A stretch of 64,000 nt of DNA from SHZL01 sp963784425 (GCA_963784425.1 CAWARM010000012.1:186001-250000), one strand, 5' to 3'. Shown: positions 50,854-61,033, counted from the first letter of the stretch. Notes: a model not told the origin generated them from the sequence alone. Numbers and translations: made by a program.

Positions 50854-52233
50854 ATGGCCGTAACCAAACTTCCATCTGTAGAGAGTTTGAAGGTTCCACC
50901 TCATTCCATTGAAGCCGAGCAGGCCGTGCTGGGTGGTCTGCTGTTGTCAGCTCAGGCGTGGGAACAAATCGCCGACCTTCTCACCGAATCTGATTTCTAT
51001 CGCGAAGATCACAGAACTATTTTCCGGGCCATCCACGACCTGAATGAGATCAGCAGGCCTTGCGATGCGGTTACAGTTACGGAATGGTTCGAGTCGCACG
51101 GTAAAGTGGAATTGATCGATGGGGGTAGCTATGTCACCCAACTGGCCGGGAGTACCCCAAGCGCAGCAAACGTCGCAGCTTACGCGGAGATTGTGCGCGA
51201 GAAATCCATTCTTCGCCAACTGATCGACGCTGGAACAACGCTCACCACAGCCGGTTTCAATGCAGATGGCCGTGACAGCAAGGAATTGCTTGAAGAAGCC
51301 GAACGCCTCGTGTTTGCGATAGCCGAACAGGGCGCCCGCAGCAAGTCCGGATTTGTCCCAATCCAGCACACGGTGAAGGATGCCATTGCCAAAATCCAGG
51401 AACTGCACGAGTTCGAAGGAGAGATTACTGGCAAATCAACCGGCTTCCAGGACTTTGACAAGATCACCGCAGGCTTGCAGGATTCCGACTTGATCATAGT
51501 GGCCGGCAGACCTTCGATGGGCAAAACTACTTTTGCCATGAATATTGCCGAACACGCCGCGATAAAGCTTGGCATTCCGGTTGCCATTTTCAGCATGGAA
51601 ATGTCATCGCTTCAATTGGTGATGCGGCTTTTCTCTTCACTGGGGCAAATTGAGCAAGGGCGATTGCGCACCGGGAATCTAACGGATCACGATTGGCCCA
51701 AGCTCACATCAGCAATGAATCTTTTGCACAAGAGCAAGATTTTTATCGATGAAACCCCCGCGCTTTCACCATCAGAGCTTCGAGCAAGAGCGAGGCGACT
51801 CAAGCGCGAACACAATATTGGCATGATAATCATCGACTACCTGCAATTGATGTCAGTCCCGGGTACCCGCGAAAACCGTGCAACTGAAATTGCAGAAATA
51901 TCGAGATCATTAAAAGCACTGGCCAAGGAGCTGAGTTTGCCCGTGGTTGCATTGTCCCAGTTGAACCGCTCGCTGGAGCAAAGGCCCAATAAACGCCCGG
52001 TAATGGCCGATCTCCGTGAATCCGGTTCAATCGAACAGGACGCTGACCTGATCGTTTTTATCTACCGGGATGAGGTGTATCACGCTGAAACCGCGGAAAA
52101 GGGAAAAGCAGAAATTATCATTGGTAAACATCGTAATGGTGAAACCGGAACCATTAACCTGACGTTCCAGGGTCACTGGCTGCGTTTTGTCAATTTTGCA
52201 CCGGAGTACTTCTACAGCGAGCACGGCGATTGA
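50854..52233 (+). CDS. dnaB: Replicative DNA helicase DnaB
   Basis: Hexameric 5'-3' helicase at the fork. 459 aa from the ATG at 50854; the frame begins at TTG 50833. N-terminal domain HSIEAEQAVLGGLLLS, Walker A GRPSMGKTTFAM, IIDYLQLM, and the arginine-bearing VMADLRESGSIEQDADLIVF. 101 bp after rplI, the common neighbourhood in gammaproteobacteria. Confidence 0.98.
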   Translation: MAVTKLPSVESLKVPPHSIEAEQAVLGGLLLSAQAWEQIADLLTESDFYREDHRTIFRAIHDLNEISRPCDAVTVTEWFESHGKVELIDGGSYVTQLAGSTPSAANVAAYAEIVREKSILRQLIDAGTTLTTAGFNADGRDSKELLEEAERLVFAIAEQGARSKSGFVPIQHTVKDAIAKIQELHEFEGEITGKSTGFQDFDKITAGLQDSDLIIVAGRPSMGKTTFAMNIAEHAAIKLGIPVAIFSMEMSSLQLVMRLFSSLGQIEQGRLRTGNLTDHDWPKLTSAMNLLHKSKIFIDETPALSPSELRARARRLKREHNIGMIIIDYLQLMSVPGTRENRATEIAEISRSLKALAKELSLPVVALSQLNRSLEQRPNKRPVMADLRESGSIEQDADLIVFIYRDEVYHAETAEKGKAEIIIGKHRNGETGTINLTFQGHWLRFVNFAPEYFYSEHGD

Positions 52234-52366
52234 TCCGGTTCGGTCAGAAACTGTCTCTGACAGGGCGGGAGCTTAAGTCAGAGTGCTTTTTCCGGAATTC
52301 CAGCGCTGCCTGATTTTGTCATTAAAAAGACCGGATTCAAATTTTGTTGCACTCTAGAATAGGCGC

Positions 52367-53440
52367 ATGAGTCGAAACACAATTGCCCGTATCAGCCTGG
52401 CGGCAGTGCGCCACAACCTTGCACGAATTCGATCGCTGGCACCTGACAGCAAGGTCTGCTGCGTAGTAAAAGCCGATGCTTACGGGCATGGCCTGGCGCG
52501 CATCTGTGAGGCGCTGTCCGAAGCGGATGTGCTTGCAGTCGCTACCACCGGTGAAGCCGCAATGTGCCGCAAACATGGCTGGGCGGGGCGCTTGTTGTTG
52601 CTTGAAGGACCATCCAACGTGTCCGAGTTTGAAGAGATGGTTGCGTTGAGCGCCGAAACCGTCGTTCACCACGAAACTCAGCTACAGTTGCTCCGGCACA
52701 GACAAAAAGACGTCCATCATGCTTTATGGCTGAAGATTGATACCGGCATGCACAGGCTTGGATTTCCAGCCCCCGATGCCAGGAGAGTGCATGCAGAACT
52801 GGAGAAACTGCGTGGCAAGGAACCAACCATACTGATGACACATTTTGCATGTGCAGACGATGTAACCAACTCCATGACGTTGCAGCAGATCCAGCGATTT
52901 GAAGCGGCTACTTCGGGACTATCAGGTTCGGCTTCACTCGCAAACTCTGCCGGGATGGTGAATTTTCCCCAAAGCCAGAGAGACTATGTGCGCCCGGGGA
53001 TTATGCTCTACGGGATTTCTCCATGCCGGAAGAAGAGTGCCGAAGAAATAGGCCTTAAACCGGCGATGACACTGCAGTGCGAATTAATCGCAATTAATCA
53101 AGCCGGCAAGGGCGACACCATTGGCTATGGCGCCGCTTATACTTGCCAGGAGCCAAAGCGAATTGGAATTGCTGCCATTGGCTATGGTGACGGCTATCCG
53201 CGTCATGCGCGCAACGGCACTCCGGTACTGGTGAACGGGCGCCTGGCCTCCATAGTGGGCCACGTTTCCATGGACATGATAACTCTGGATCTGACCGGGC
53301 ACGAAGATGCACGGGTTGGAGATTCCGTGACCTTATGGGGTGAAGGTCTTCCGATTGAGCAGGTGGCTGCGTGGGCAGATTCGATTTCCTACGAGCTAAT
53401 TTGTGGCGTGACAGCGCGGGTGACAGCGCGTATTGAATAG
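52367..53440 (+). CDS. alr: Alanine racemase
   Basis: PLP enzyme giving D-alanine for the cell wall. 357 aa. Schiff-base Lys35 in VVKADAYGHGLARI, the catalytic Tyr in GYGAAYTCQEP, and AIGYGDGYPRHARNG and HVSMDMITLD. Follows dnaB by 133 bp, as in many gammaproteobacteria. Convergent with pspF. Confidence 0.97.
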   Translation: MSRNTIARISLAAVRHNLARIRSLAPDSKVCCVVKADAYGHGLARICEALSEADVLAVATTGEAAMCRKHGWAGRLLLLEGPSNVSEFEEMVALSAETVVHHETQLQLLRHRQKDVHHALWLKIDTGMHRLGFPAPDARRVHAELEKLRGKEPTILMTHFACADDVTNSMTLQQIQRFEAATSGLSGSASLANSAGMVNFPQSQRDYVRPGIMLYGISPCRKKSAEEIGLKPAMTLQCELIAINQAGKGDTIGYGAAYTCQEPKRIGIAAIGYGDGYPRHARNGTPVLVNGRLASIVGHVSMDMITLDLTGHEDARVGDSVTLWGEGLPIEQVAAWADSISYELICGVTARVTARIE

Positions 53441-53453
53441 ATGCAGTGCAGGG

Positions 53454-54473
53454 TCAATCCACTTCCGGCTCGTCATTGTCCGTCAGTTCGTATTTTCGTA
53501 AATAGCCCCGGAGTTGGTGATAGGTCATGCCAAGAAATTCCGCGGTCTTCTTTTGATTGTAGCGGCATTGCTTGAGCGCGGACAGCAGTAAGCTGATTTC
53601 CATTTGCTGCATATGTTCCTTGAAGTCATATGAACTCTCGGGTGCTGCTGTGGAACGCTCTGCCGGGGATTCGCTTCCTTTTTCGCGCGGCCTCCAGGGG
53701 GAGTAGAACGGGTCAAATACTATGGAAGGGATCGGTTCATTTTGAATCGTCATGGAATAGACAGCACGCTCCACGACGTTTTTCAATTCACGCACGTTTC
53801 CAGGCCAGGAGTAGTCAAGCAGTTGTTGCCGTGATTCGGCGCTAAAGCCGCTGAAAAGTTTGAGGCCCAATTCTCCACTCATCTTTACGGCAAAATGCTC
53901 GGCCAGCGGCATGATATCGTCTGGCCGCTCGCGCAGGGGTGGCAGGGTGATCACGTCAAATGCAAGCCGGTCCAGCAGATCCGCCCGGAACTTTCCTTTC
54001 TCCACCATGGCAGGAAGATCTTCGTTGGTCGCGCCAATGATTCGAACATTGGTTTGAACGGTTTCGTTTCCACCCACCCGCTCTAATTCACCGTACTCAA
54101 TTACCCGCAGAATTTTTTCCTGCACCCGGTCAGACGTACTGGCCAACTCATCCAGAAACAGGCTGCCCTGGTGAGCCAGTTCAAACCGTCCGAGCCGCCT
54201 TCGCGTTGCGCCGGTAAAGGAGCCTGCTTCATGTCCAAACAACTCAGATTCCAGCAGGGATTCTGAAAGAGCGGCGCAATTCAATTTGACAAACGGGCGG
54301 TCCCAGCGCTGCGAAAGGTAATGAATCCGGGCGGCAATCAGTTCCTTGCCAGTGCCACGCTCGCCGATAACCAGCACTGGCCGGTTGAGCGGGGCAACAC
54401 GGGACGCGTGCTCCAGCACCCCCAATATGGCTTGGGATTCACCGATTAGTTGTTGTTCTTTTTGCTGATTCAT
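53454..54473 (-). CDS. pspF: Sigma-54 activator PspF, orphan
   Basis: 339 aa AAA+ enhancer-binding protein of the phage-shock response. It has no regulatory N-domain, as in PspF. Walker A GERGTGKE (37-44), Walker B LFLDEL (105-110). The sigma-54 contact loop reads GSFTGA (84-89) instead of GAFTGA. C-terminal HTH at about 305-327 (KKTAEFLGMTYHQLRGYLRKY region). Usually faces pspA; no psp gene is here, and a MITE-like element begins 17 bp upstream of the ATG. Confidence 0.9.
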   Translation of the reverse strand: MNQQKEQQLIGESQAILGVLEHASRVAPLNRPVLVIGERGTGKELIAARIHYLSQRWDRPFVKLNCAALSESLLESELFGHEAGSFTGATRRRLGRFELAHQGSLFLDELASTSDRVQEKILRVIEYGELERVGGNETVQTNVRIIGATNEDLPAMVEKGKFRADLLDRLAFDVITLPPLRERPDDIMPLAEHFAVKMSGELGLKLFSGFSAESRQQLLDYSWPGNVRELKNVVERAVYSMTIQNEPIPSIVFDPFYSPWRPREKGSESPAERSTAAPESSYDFKEHMQQMEISLLLSALKQCRYNQKKTAEFLGMTYHQLRGYLRKYELTDNDEPEVD

Positions 54474-54489
54474 GCCATCCCACCCGTTG

Positions 54490-54657
54490 CTAGGAGCCTG
54501 TCTGACTTAACCGATCGTAGCGAGGGAAAGCCGATTTGAGGCAGATTTTTCGCTCTTTTGAGGCGAATAGCACCGCCATTTAACGAGAGAGAGCGGAAAA
54601 TATGACCAAATTCGGCTTTGCCGCAGTAGATCAGTGTTAAGTCCGACAGGCTCCTAG
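54490..54657. mobile_element. Second MITE-like element, 160 bp between CTAG tetramers
   Basis: CTAG at 54490-54493 and 54654-54657 border exactly 160 bp. Inverted ends GAGCCTGTCTGACTTAAC and its complement differ at one base. Inner arms AAAGCCGA/TCGGCTTT and TTTTTCGCTCT/AGAGCGGAAAA also pair. No ORF. Same size and borders as 2433-2600, but different end sequence. It fills most of the 318-bp gap between divergent pspF and radA, so it may carry or disrupt promoters of either. Confidence 0.72.
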
Positions 54658-54791
54658 TTCAGCTCTCACCAAAACTACTGGCATTGACTGTATTGTAAGA
54701 AAATGTACCCGCCGGTGTCTTGGGCTGGAGGTCATGCTTGCGATCTGCTACAACACGGGCGACGTAACATATTTTTGCAACAGAGGCGAAC

Positions 54792-56162
54792 ATGGCAAAA
54801 AGCAGGAATTCATTCCAGTGTGAAGAATGTGGAGCCCAATTAAACAAGTGGGCCGGCCAGTGTTCAGAATGCCAGGCCTGGAACTCAATTGTTGAAGTTC
54901 TTGAGTCAACTTCCAGGAGCAACCGATTTGGGGGATTTTCCGGGCGCCTCGAAAACAAGGTGAATAGCCTGGCTCATGTTGGCGAATCGAGCATCGAACG
55001 GGTTGAAACCGGTGTGGGCGAGCTGGACCGGGTGCTCGGCGGAGGCCTCGTTCCGGGTTCGGTATTGTTGCTCGGAGGTGACCCGGGGATAGGAAAGTCA
55101 ACCTTGCTATTGCAAATGGTTTCCGCCCTCGCCGGGCGTTTCCCCTGCTTGTACATCACCGGGGAAGAGTCGTTGGAACAGGTGGGCATGAGAGCCAGAA
55201 GGCTCGGCCTGAAGCTGGATGACATCAGGTGCCTGGCCGAGACAGATGTCAATCAGATTCTTTCCCGGGCAAACGAAGAAAAGCCACAGTTGATGATCAT
55301 TGACTCGATCCAGACTACCTACACTGATGAACTCACCGCTGCGCCGGGCTCGGTGTCACAAGTGCGCGAATCGGCAGCCCGGCTGGTGCGCTGGGCCAAA
55401 GAACAACGCTGTTGCGTGGTCCTTGTGGGACATGTAACCAAAGAAGGATCGCTGGCGGGCCCGCGTGTTCTGGAACACATGGTAGACGCCGTGTTGTACT
55501 TCGAGAATGACGGCGGCAGCAGGTATCGTGTTATCCGGGCAGTAAAGAACCGCTTCGGTGCGGTAAACGAACTGGGGATGTTTGCAATGACCGGCAAGGG
55601 ACTGAAGGAAGTGAGCAATCCTTCCTCCATTTTCCTCTCCGGCCACAGCGGTCCGGTACCCGGCAGTGTCATCACCATTATTCGAGAGGGCACTCGTCCA
55701 ATCCTGCTTGAGGTGCAGGCGCTGGTCGACCAGAGTCACGCCGGTATCCCGCGGAGAGTGGCCCTGGGGCTGGAGCAAAACCGCCTCGCGATGATGCTGG
55801 CGGTGCTGCACCGGCATGGGGGCATCACCCTGGCGGACCAGGATGTCTTCATCAATGTAGTCGGAGGCATCAGGATCACAGAAACAGGCGCGGATCTGCC
55901 GATGTTACTGGCACTCTATTCGAGTTTTCGGAATCGGGCATTACCAACCCGCCTTGTGTGCTTTGGAGAGGTCGGGCTTTCCGGCGAGGTGCGCCCGGTG
56001 CACGACGGTCTGGAACGGCTACGCGAGGCGGAAAGCCACGGATATGCTCATGCAATCATTCCTGCGGCAAATGCCCCGCGCAAGCCGATCCCAGGTATCA
56101 AGATGTATCCGGTTCAGACCGTAGCCAATGCGCTGGAGTGTCTTTCATCGATGGAAGGCTGA
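54792..56162 (+). CDS. radA: DNA repair protein RadA
   Basis: RecA-like branch-migration ATPase. 456 aa. Zinc finger FQCEECGAQLNKWAGQCSEC (two CxxC pairs), Walker A LLGGDPGIGKSTL, the RadA-specific KNRFGAVNELG, and a Lon-like C-terminal domain. Full length. Confidence 0.97.
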   Translation: MAKSRNSFQCEECGAQLNKWAGQCSECQAWNSIVEVLESTSRSNRFGGFSGRLENKVNSLAHVGESSIERVETGVGELDRVLGGGLVPGSVLLLGGDPGIGKSTLLLQMVSALAGRFPCLYITGEESLEQVGMRARRLGLKLDDIRCLAETDVNQILSRANEEKPQLMIIDSIQTTYTDELTAAPGSVSQVRESAARLVRWAKEQRCCVVLVGHVTKEGSLAGPRVLEHMVDAVLYFENDGGSRYRVIRAVKNRFGAVNELGMFAMTGKGLKEVSNPSSIFLSGHSGPVPGSVITIIREGTRPILLEVQALVDQSHAGIPRRVALGLEQNRLAMMLAVLHRHGGITLADQDVFINVVGGIRITETGADLPMLLALYSSFRNRALPTRLVCFGEVGLSGEVRPVHDGLERLREAESHGYAHAIIPAANAPRKPIPGIKMYPVQTVANALECLSSMEG

Positions 56163-56187
56163 CAGCCAGGAGAAAATGCTGCTGTCG

Positions 56188-57261
56188 TCAGTAAACCCGA
56201 AGCAGGCCTTTGAACCAACGATGTAAAGGTCGCTCAATCCATGTGTAATGAGCCATGCTCAAGAGCAGTATCGCCAGGATCAACAGCGAGAACAGAATTT
56301 TTGCGAGAGGGTTGCTGAGCTGACCCGCAAAAACATTGAAGCCGAGGTATTGAGACACTGTCAACAGCAGCGTGTGGGAAAGATAAATCGCATAGGAAGC
56401 GCCACCGGCAAGAATGCTGAATCTCACTGGAGCCCGGATTCCTGACCGCTCCAGGCTTATCATCCCCTTCAGCAGCAGCAGCGATGGGATACCAAACGTC
56501 AGCACCCGGTAAAAAACAAAATAGCCCTGTTCAATGCTTCCCCCAAACAGTGCGTCATTGACCCAGCCTCCAAACGAGAACAGAAACACGCCAGCAGAAA
56601 GATATAACCACCCCCGCTTTGCAGGATTCCGGCGTGCCTGGCTGGCAATGACTGCGCCGGCAAGGAATTCAGCGAGGTAGGGGCTGAGCATGTAGTACTG
56701 CGCCAGGCTCATTTTTTCAAGTTGCCCCGGGTCATAGGCGTGAAGGCCAAATTGGCTGATCAATGACCAGGCGAAAATAGCTATTAACAGCAGTCTCAGT
56801 GTAGTTTCCCGATGGCGCTCAGTAGTTGCAATCAAGACTGTGAACAGCAGGTAAAAAAACATTTCAAAGATCAGTGTCCAGCTTACTGCCAGGAGCAGGA
56901 CATTTGCCGGCCACAGAATCGCGGAGCGCAACAAACTGGAGTCTTGCAGTTGCGCCGGGTTGATCCAGGCGCATACTGCCAGCGCAAGCAGGTAGAAAGG
57001 CCAATAGCCCGAATAGATGCGAGCACAACGTCGACGGATGAAAACCCAGCCCTGTTCGATCCCGCCTGATGCTTTTGTCGTGTAGGCCATGATAAATCCG
57101 CTGATCACGAAAAAAACATCAACGCCGGCAAAACCAATCGATTCGCTCAAGGCGAATAGGGGTCCCAACTCAACACCGGCATCCCGCATGTGCGAACTGG
57201 TGTGGTAAACCAGAACCAGCAGCGCGGCTGTGAACCTCAGGAACTGAATATTGATCAGCAT
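56188..57261 (-). CDS. Membrane acyltransferase, acyltransferase-3 family
   Basis: 357 aa, about ten membrane helices. NIQFLRFTAALLVLVYHTSSH with the conserved Arg and His, FAGVDVFFVISGFIM and RRRCARIYSGYWPFY are typical of OafA/Exo-type O-acyltransferases of surface sugars. The target is unknown; no polysaccharide genes are near. 11 bp after the CorB-like gene. Confidence 0.9.
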   Translation of the reverse strand: MLINIQFLRFTAALLVLVYHTSSHMRDAGVELGPLFALSESIGFAGVDVFFVISGFIMAYTTKASGGIEQGWVFIRRRCARIYSGYWPFYLLALAVCAWINPAQLQDSSLLRSAILWPANVLLLAVSWTLIFEMFFYLLFTVLIATTERHRETTLRLLLIAIFAWSLISQFGLHAYDPGQLEKMSLAQYYMLSPYLAEFLAGAVIASQARRNPAKRGWLYLSAGVFLFSFGGWVNDALFGGSIEQGYFVFYRVLTFGIPSLLLLKGMISLERSGIRAPVRFSILAGGASYAIYLSHTLLLTVSQYLGFNVFAGQLSNPLAKILFSLLILAILLLSMAHYTWIERPLHRWFKGLLRVY

Positions 57262-57271
57262 TGGCGACTTG

Positions 57272-58531
57272 TTAGTCTTTGTCTTCGCTGCGAACCAAAA
57301 CCTTGGTAATAACGTTGTCTCTTAGCTCAACGATGGTCATCACGTGGGGGCCGATTCGTACGCTGGTTCTGCCCGATGGAATAACCTCCAGCTCTTCCAG
57401 CAGAAGGCCATTCAATGTGTTGGCTTCATCTTCCGGCAGGTCCCAACCCATGCGGCGATTTAGCATCCGAATACTGGTGGCACCATCGATCAGGTAGGTG
57501 CCATCATCAAGCTGCCGAACATTTCGTGAACGTTCTTTGCCTTCGGCCGTATATTCGCCCACGATCTCTGCCAGTATGTCATCCAGGGTGACCAGACCCT
57601 GAATATCGCCGTATTCATCAACTACCAACCCCATGCGCCGCTCACGTGACTGGAATTCAAGCAACTGTTGCATGAGGGTAGTACCTTCCGGAATGAAGTA
57701 GGGGGTGCGAATGGATTGTTTGAGGCCTTCAAAGGTAAGGCCGCCCTCCGACAGTTTTGCAATCACCGAGCGAATGTGCAAAGTACCCTCCACGTGATCA
57801 ATGCTTTCCCGGTAAACGGGCAAGCGTGTATAGAGGGTTTGCGTAAGTTGCGTGAGAATAGTTTCCCAGTCATCGTTGAGATCAATGCCCATGATTTCTT
57901 GCCGCGGAACCATGACGTCGTCGATTAGCGCCTGTTCCAGGTCAAGAATATTCACCAGCATCCGCTGATGGTTGTTTGAAACGAGACCACCCTCTTGCAA
58001 GAGGGTGCGCAGTTCCTCGCGGTTCAATCGCTCAATTACATCCGTTCGCGCCCTGATGCCGAACGGCCTTAATAACAGGGTCGTCACACCATTGATCAGC
58101 CATACCAGGGGATAAAACACTTTGAGGAGTGCGGCCAGGATAAAAGAAGTGGGGTAAGCAATTCGTTCCGGATTGATCGCGGCGACTGTTTTGGGCGCCA
58201 CTTCACCAAATATCAGAACCGCTGCCGTCACCACCAATGACGAAATCCACACGCCATTGTCACCGAGCAGGCGAATCCCAATCACGGCCCCGATGGACGC
58301 AGCGAGGATGTTCACCAGGGTGTTCCCAAGCAGGATCAACCCGAGCAAACGGTCCGGCTTTTGCAGCAATTTTTGTGCAGTGCGTGCGCCAAGGTGGCCC
58401 GTATTGGCCAGGTGCCGCATGCGGTAGCGGTTAACGGCCATCAATCCCGTTTCGGAGCTGGAAAAATATGCACACAGGGCTATCAAGGCCAGCAAAATCA
58501 AGTAAAGAGTGCTAAGCGGTATGTCGTTCAA
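57272..58531 (-). CDS. corB: CorB/YfjD-type DUF21-CBS transporter-like protein
   Basis: 419 aa. DUF21 membrane domain (SSSETGLMAVNRYRMRHLA, GNTLVNILAASIGAV), a pair of CBS domains (about 210-330), and a C-terminal CorC/HlyC domain. Family linked to Mg2+/Co2+ efflux resistance. The ffh-ypjD-yfjD neighbourhood of E. coli is kept. Confidence 0.92.
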   Translation of the reverse strand: MNDIPLSTLYLILLALIALCAYFSSSETGLMAVNRYRMRHLANTGHLGARTAQKLLQKPDRLLGLILLGNTLVNILAASIGAVIGIRLLGDNGVWISSLVVTAAVLIFGEVAPKTVAAINPERIAYPTSFILAALLKVFYPLVWLINGVTTLLLRPFGIRARTDVIERLNREELRTLLQEGGLVSNNHQRMLVNILDLEQALIDDVMVPRQEIMGIDLNDDWETILTQLTQTLYTRLPVYRESIDHVEGTLHIRSVIAKLSEGGLTFEGLKQSIRTPYFIPEGTTLMQQLLEFQSRERRMGLVVDEYGDIQGLVTLDDILAEIVGEYTAEGKERSRNVRQLDDGTYLIDGATSIRMLNRRMGWDLPEDEANTLNGLLLEELEVIPSGRTSVRIGPHVMTIVELRDNVITKVLVRSEDKD

Positions 58532-58610
58532 ATCTTGTGCAGAACCTGAATTAGAGTTGGTTGCGAAACTCTGTCAGCCAAAGAGACATTGATATAGGCG
58601 GAGCAGGCCA

Positions 58611-59429
58611 TCAGCTGCGCCAACTTCGACCCAGGATGGTTTCAAGCACCAATTTGCTGCCAAAGTAAGCAAGCAAAAGCAGCAGAATTCCGGCGAGCGT
58701 AAGCCGGACAGCTTGCCTTCCGCGCCAACCATACCGCCAGCGGCCCCACAGCAGTAAGCCAAAAACCAGCCATGCCGTGATGGACAATATGGTCTTATGT
58801 GCGAGATGTTGCGCGAACAAGTCATCGACAAAAGCAAGGCCGGTCCCAAGTGAAACGGTCAGCAATATGAAGCCCATTGCAATCAGGCGGAAGAGCAACC
58901 TCTCAAGGGTTTCCAGTGGAGGAAGCGATTTGACCAGCGGGTTGAGGTGATGGCGGCGGAGGAAATGATCAATTATGGCGACAAACAATGCATAGACTCC
59001 AGCAATGCTGAGCACGCCAAATGCCAGGACGGAACTGAGAATATGGAAGGACGTACCTGCGGACAAGTTTTCCTGCAACAAGCCAGTGGAGGGGATGGAC
59101 CACTCCAGGACAAGCACGGCTATGGTCAGAGGCAACGCGATAATGCTGGCATCGTACAGGGGGCTGGAGCTAAATGCCGAAGTGCACAGCATGAGTACGA
59201 TAACCAGTGCGCACAGTGACAAGAGGTTCATTATTCCAACCTCTGCCGTTACGCCGCCGAACCAGTGTTCGTATTGGTTAAAACCGTGCACTGTTGCTCC
59301 AAGGAAGCACACAGCGACAGATGCCAGCCACCAGGCTCTCGACTGGTTCCTGATCGACACATAGAGGAAGGTCGCCGCCAAAATGTAGAGGCCAGTGGCA
59401 GCAAGTAAGCTGGAATCGTGATACATCAA
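58611..59429 (-). CDS. ypjD: CcsA-like inner-membrane protein YpjD
   Basis: 272 aa, about eight membrane helices. ATVHGFNQYEHWFGGV, LSAGTSFHILSSVLAFGVLS and AHKTILSITAWLVFGLLLWGR with WP-type conserved His fit cytochrome c assembly (CcsA) fold proteins of the YpjD kind. Divergent from ffh. Function uncertain. Confidence 0.9.
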   Translation of the reverse strand: MMYHDSSLLAATGLYILAATFLYVSIRNQSRAWWLASVAVCFLGATVHGFNQYEHWFGGVTAEVGIMNLLSLCALVIVLMLCTSAFSSSPLYDASIIALPLTIAVLVLEWSIPSTGLLQENLSAGTSFHILSSVLAFGVLSIAGVYALFVAIIDHFLRRHHLNPLVKSLPPLETLERLLFRLIAMGFILLTVSLGTGLAFVDDLFAQHLAHKTILSITAWLVFGLLLWGRWRYGWRGRQAVRLTLAGILLLLLAYFGSKLVLETILGRSWRS

Positions 59430-59511
59430 TTGTCTCTACCGACCATTAATCCCAAGTACTATGGCTGTTGCTCCCGCTATAATACCCGACTCCCAAGTTT
59501 CGGAGCGACCC

Positions 59512-60906
59512 ATGTTTGAAAACCTGACGGAACGGCTGTCGCACGCCATGCGGCAGCTTGGCGGTAAGGGCCGGCTGACTGACGATAACATCAGGGACAC
59601 CTTGCGCGAAATTCGAGTTGCCTTGCTGGAGGCGGATGTTGCGCTGCCCGTAGTGCAGCAGTTTATTTCTGACATCAAGCAAAAAGCGCTGGGACAGGAA
59701 ATATTGCATAGCCTCACTCCGGGGCAGGCGATGGTCAAGCTCGTTTACGATGAGTTAGTCCACGTCATGGGAGACGAGAATCAAGCTCTGGACTTCAAAG
59801 TCAGGCCGCCGGTAGTGATTCTGATGGCCGGTTTGCAGGGGTCGGGCAAGACAACATCCACGGCGAAATTGGCCCGCTACTTGATGGAGACGGAAAAGAA
59901 ACGCGTCATGGTGGTCAGTTGTGACGTTTATCGCCCTGCCGCCATTGAGCAATTGAAAATGCTGGCAACGCAGGTCGGCGCTACTTACTACCCGTCCACC
60001 ACTTCAGAACGGCCCGCGGCGATAGCGCAGAATGCGCTGGTCGAGGCGCGCAAACAGATGTGCGATGTACTTCTGGTTGATACCGCCGGACGCCTGCACG
60101 TTGATAACGAAATGATGGAGGAAATCCGGGAGATTCATCGCGTCGTTACGCCGAGGGAAACGCTGTTCGTAGTGGACAGCATGACCGGTCAGGATGCGGC
60201 CAATACAGCGGGCGCTTTCAATGCAGCTCTTGATTTGAGCGGCATCGTGCTGACCAAGACCGACGGCGACGCCCGGGGTGGGGCAGCACTTTCGGTCCGC
60301 GCCATTACGGGAAAGCCGATCAAGTTCATTGGAACCGGAGAGAAAGTAGATGCCTTGCAGCCATTCTATCCAGAGCGCATTGCATCGCGCATCCTTGGAA
60401 TGGGTGACGTACTGTCGCTGGTTGAAGATGTACAACGAAACGTTGATCAGAAAGCTGCTGAAAAACTGGTTAACAAAATGCGCAAGGGCAGTGGCCTTGA
60501 CCTGGAGGATTTTCGTTCCCAGCTTGAACAGATGGCCAGCATGGGGGGTATAAGCGGCCTGATGGACAAGTTGCCCGGAATGGGAAATTTCACTCCGCAG
60601 CTCAAATCACGGGTCGATGACCAAAATACGCGACACATGATTGCCATCATTAATTCCATGACACCCCAGGAACGCCGCTTCCCCGAAGTCATCCGAGGGT
60701 CCCGAAAAAAGCGCATTGCGCTCGGGTCCGGCATGGAAATACAGGACGTTAACCGCCTCCTGAAACAGCATGGGCAAATGCAAAAAATGATGAAAAAAAT
60801 GGGCAAGGGCGGCATGGCCGGCATGATGAAAAAGCTCAAAACACTGCAAGGACAACTGCCAGGCGGCACGTTACCCGGCAGAGGCGGGCGCAAGCCGCCA
60901 TTCTAG
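59512..60906 (+). CDS. ffh: Signal recognition particle protein Ffh
   Basis: GTPase that binds signal peptides and 4.5S RNA. 464 aa from the ATG at 59512 (GGAG upstream); the frame runs from 59461. N domain FENLTERLSHAMRQLGG, G1 motif GLQGSGKTTSTAKLA, TKTDGDARGGAA, and a Met-rich M domain (QMQKMMKKMGKGGMAGMMKK). Confidence 0.98.
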   Translation: MFENLTERLSHAMRQLGGKGRLTDDNIRDTLREIRVALLEADVALPVVQQFISDIKQKALGQEILHSLTPGQAMVKLVYDELVHVMGDENQALDFKVRPPVVILMAGLQGSGKTTSTAKLARYLMETEKKRVMVVSCDVYRPAAIEQLKMLATQVGATYYPSTTSERPAAIAQNALVEARKQMCDVLLVDTAGRLHVDNEMMEEIREIHRVVTPRETLFVVDSMTGQDAANTAGAFNAALDLSGIVLTKTDGDARGGAALSVRAITGKPIKFIGTGEKVDALQPFYPERIASRILGMGDVLSLVEDVQRNVDQKAAEKLVNKMRKGSGLDLEDFRSQLEQMASMGGISGLMDKLPGMGNFTPQLKSRVDDQNTRHMIAIINSMTPQERRFPEVIRGSRKKRIALGSGMEIQDVNRLLKQHGQMQKMMKKMGKGGMAGMMKKLKTLQGQLPGGTLPGRGGRKPPF

Positions 60907-61033
60907 GAGGAAATTCATACCCAGGGGATCTGGCCGCGAATTCCTCATGGCCTGTGCTCAATTGGGTTTTCTTTTGCCCGTCTTAACGGTACAATGCGCG
61001 GTTTACTGGGTATCGATACATGGGCTTTATATA

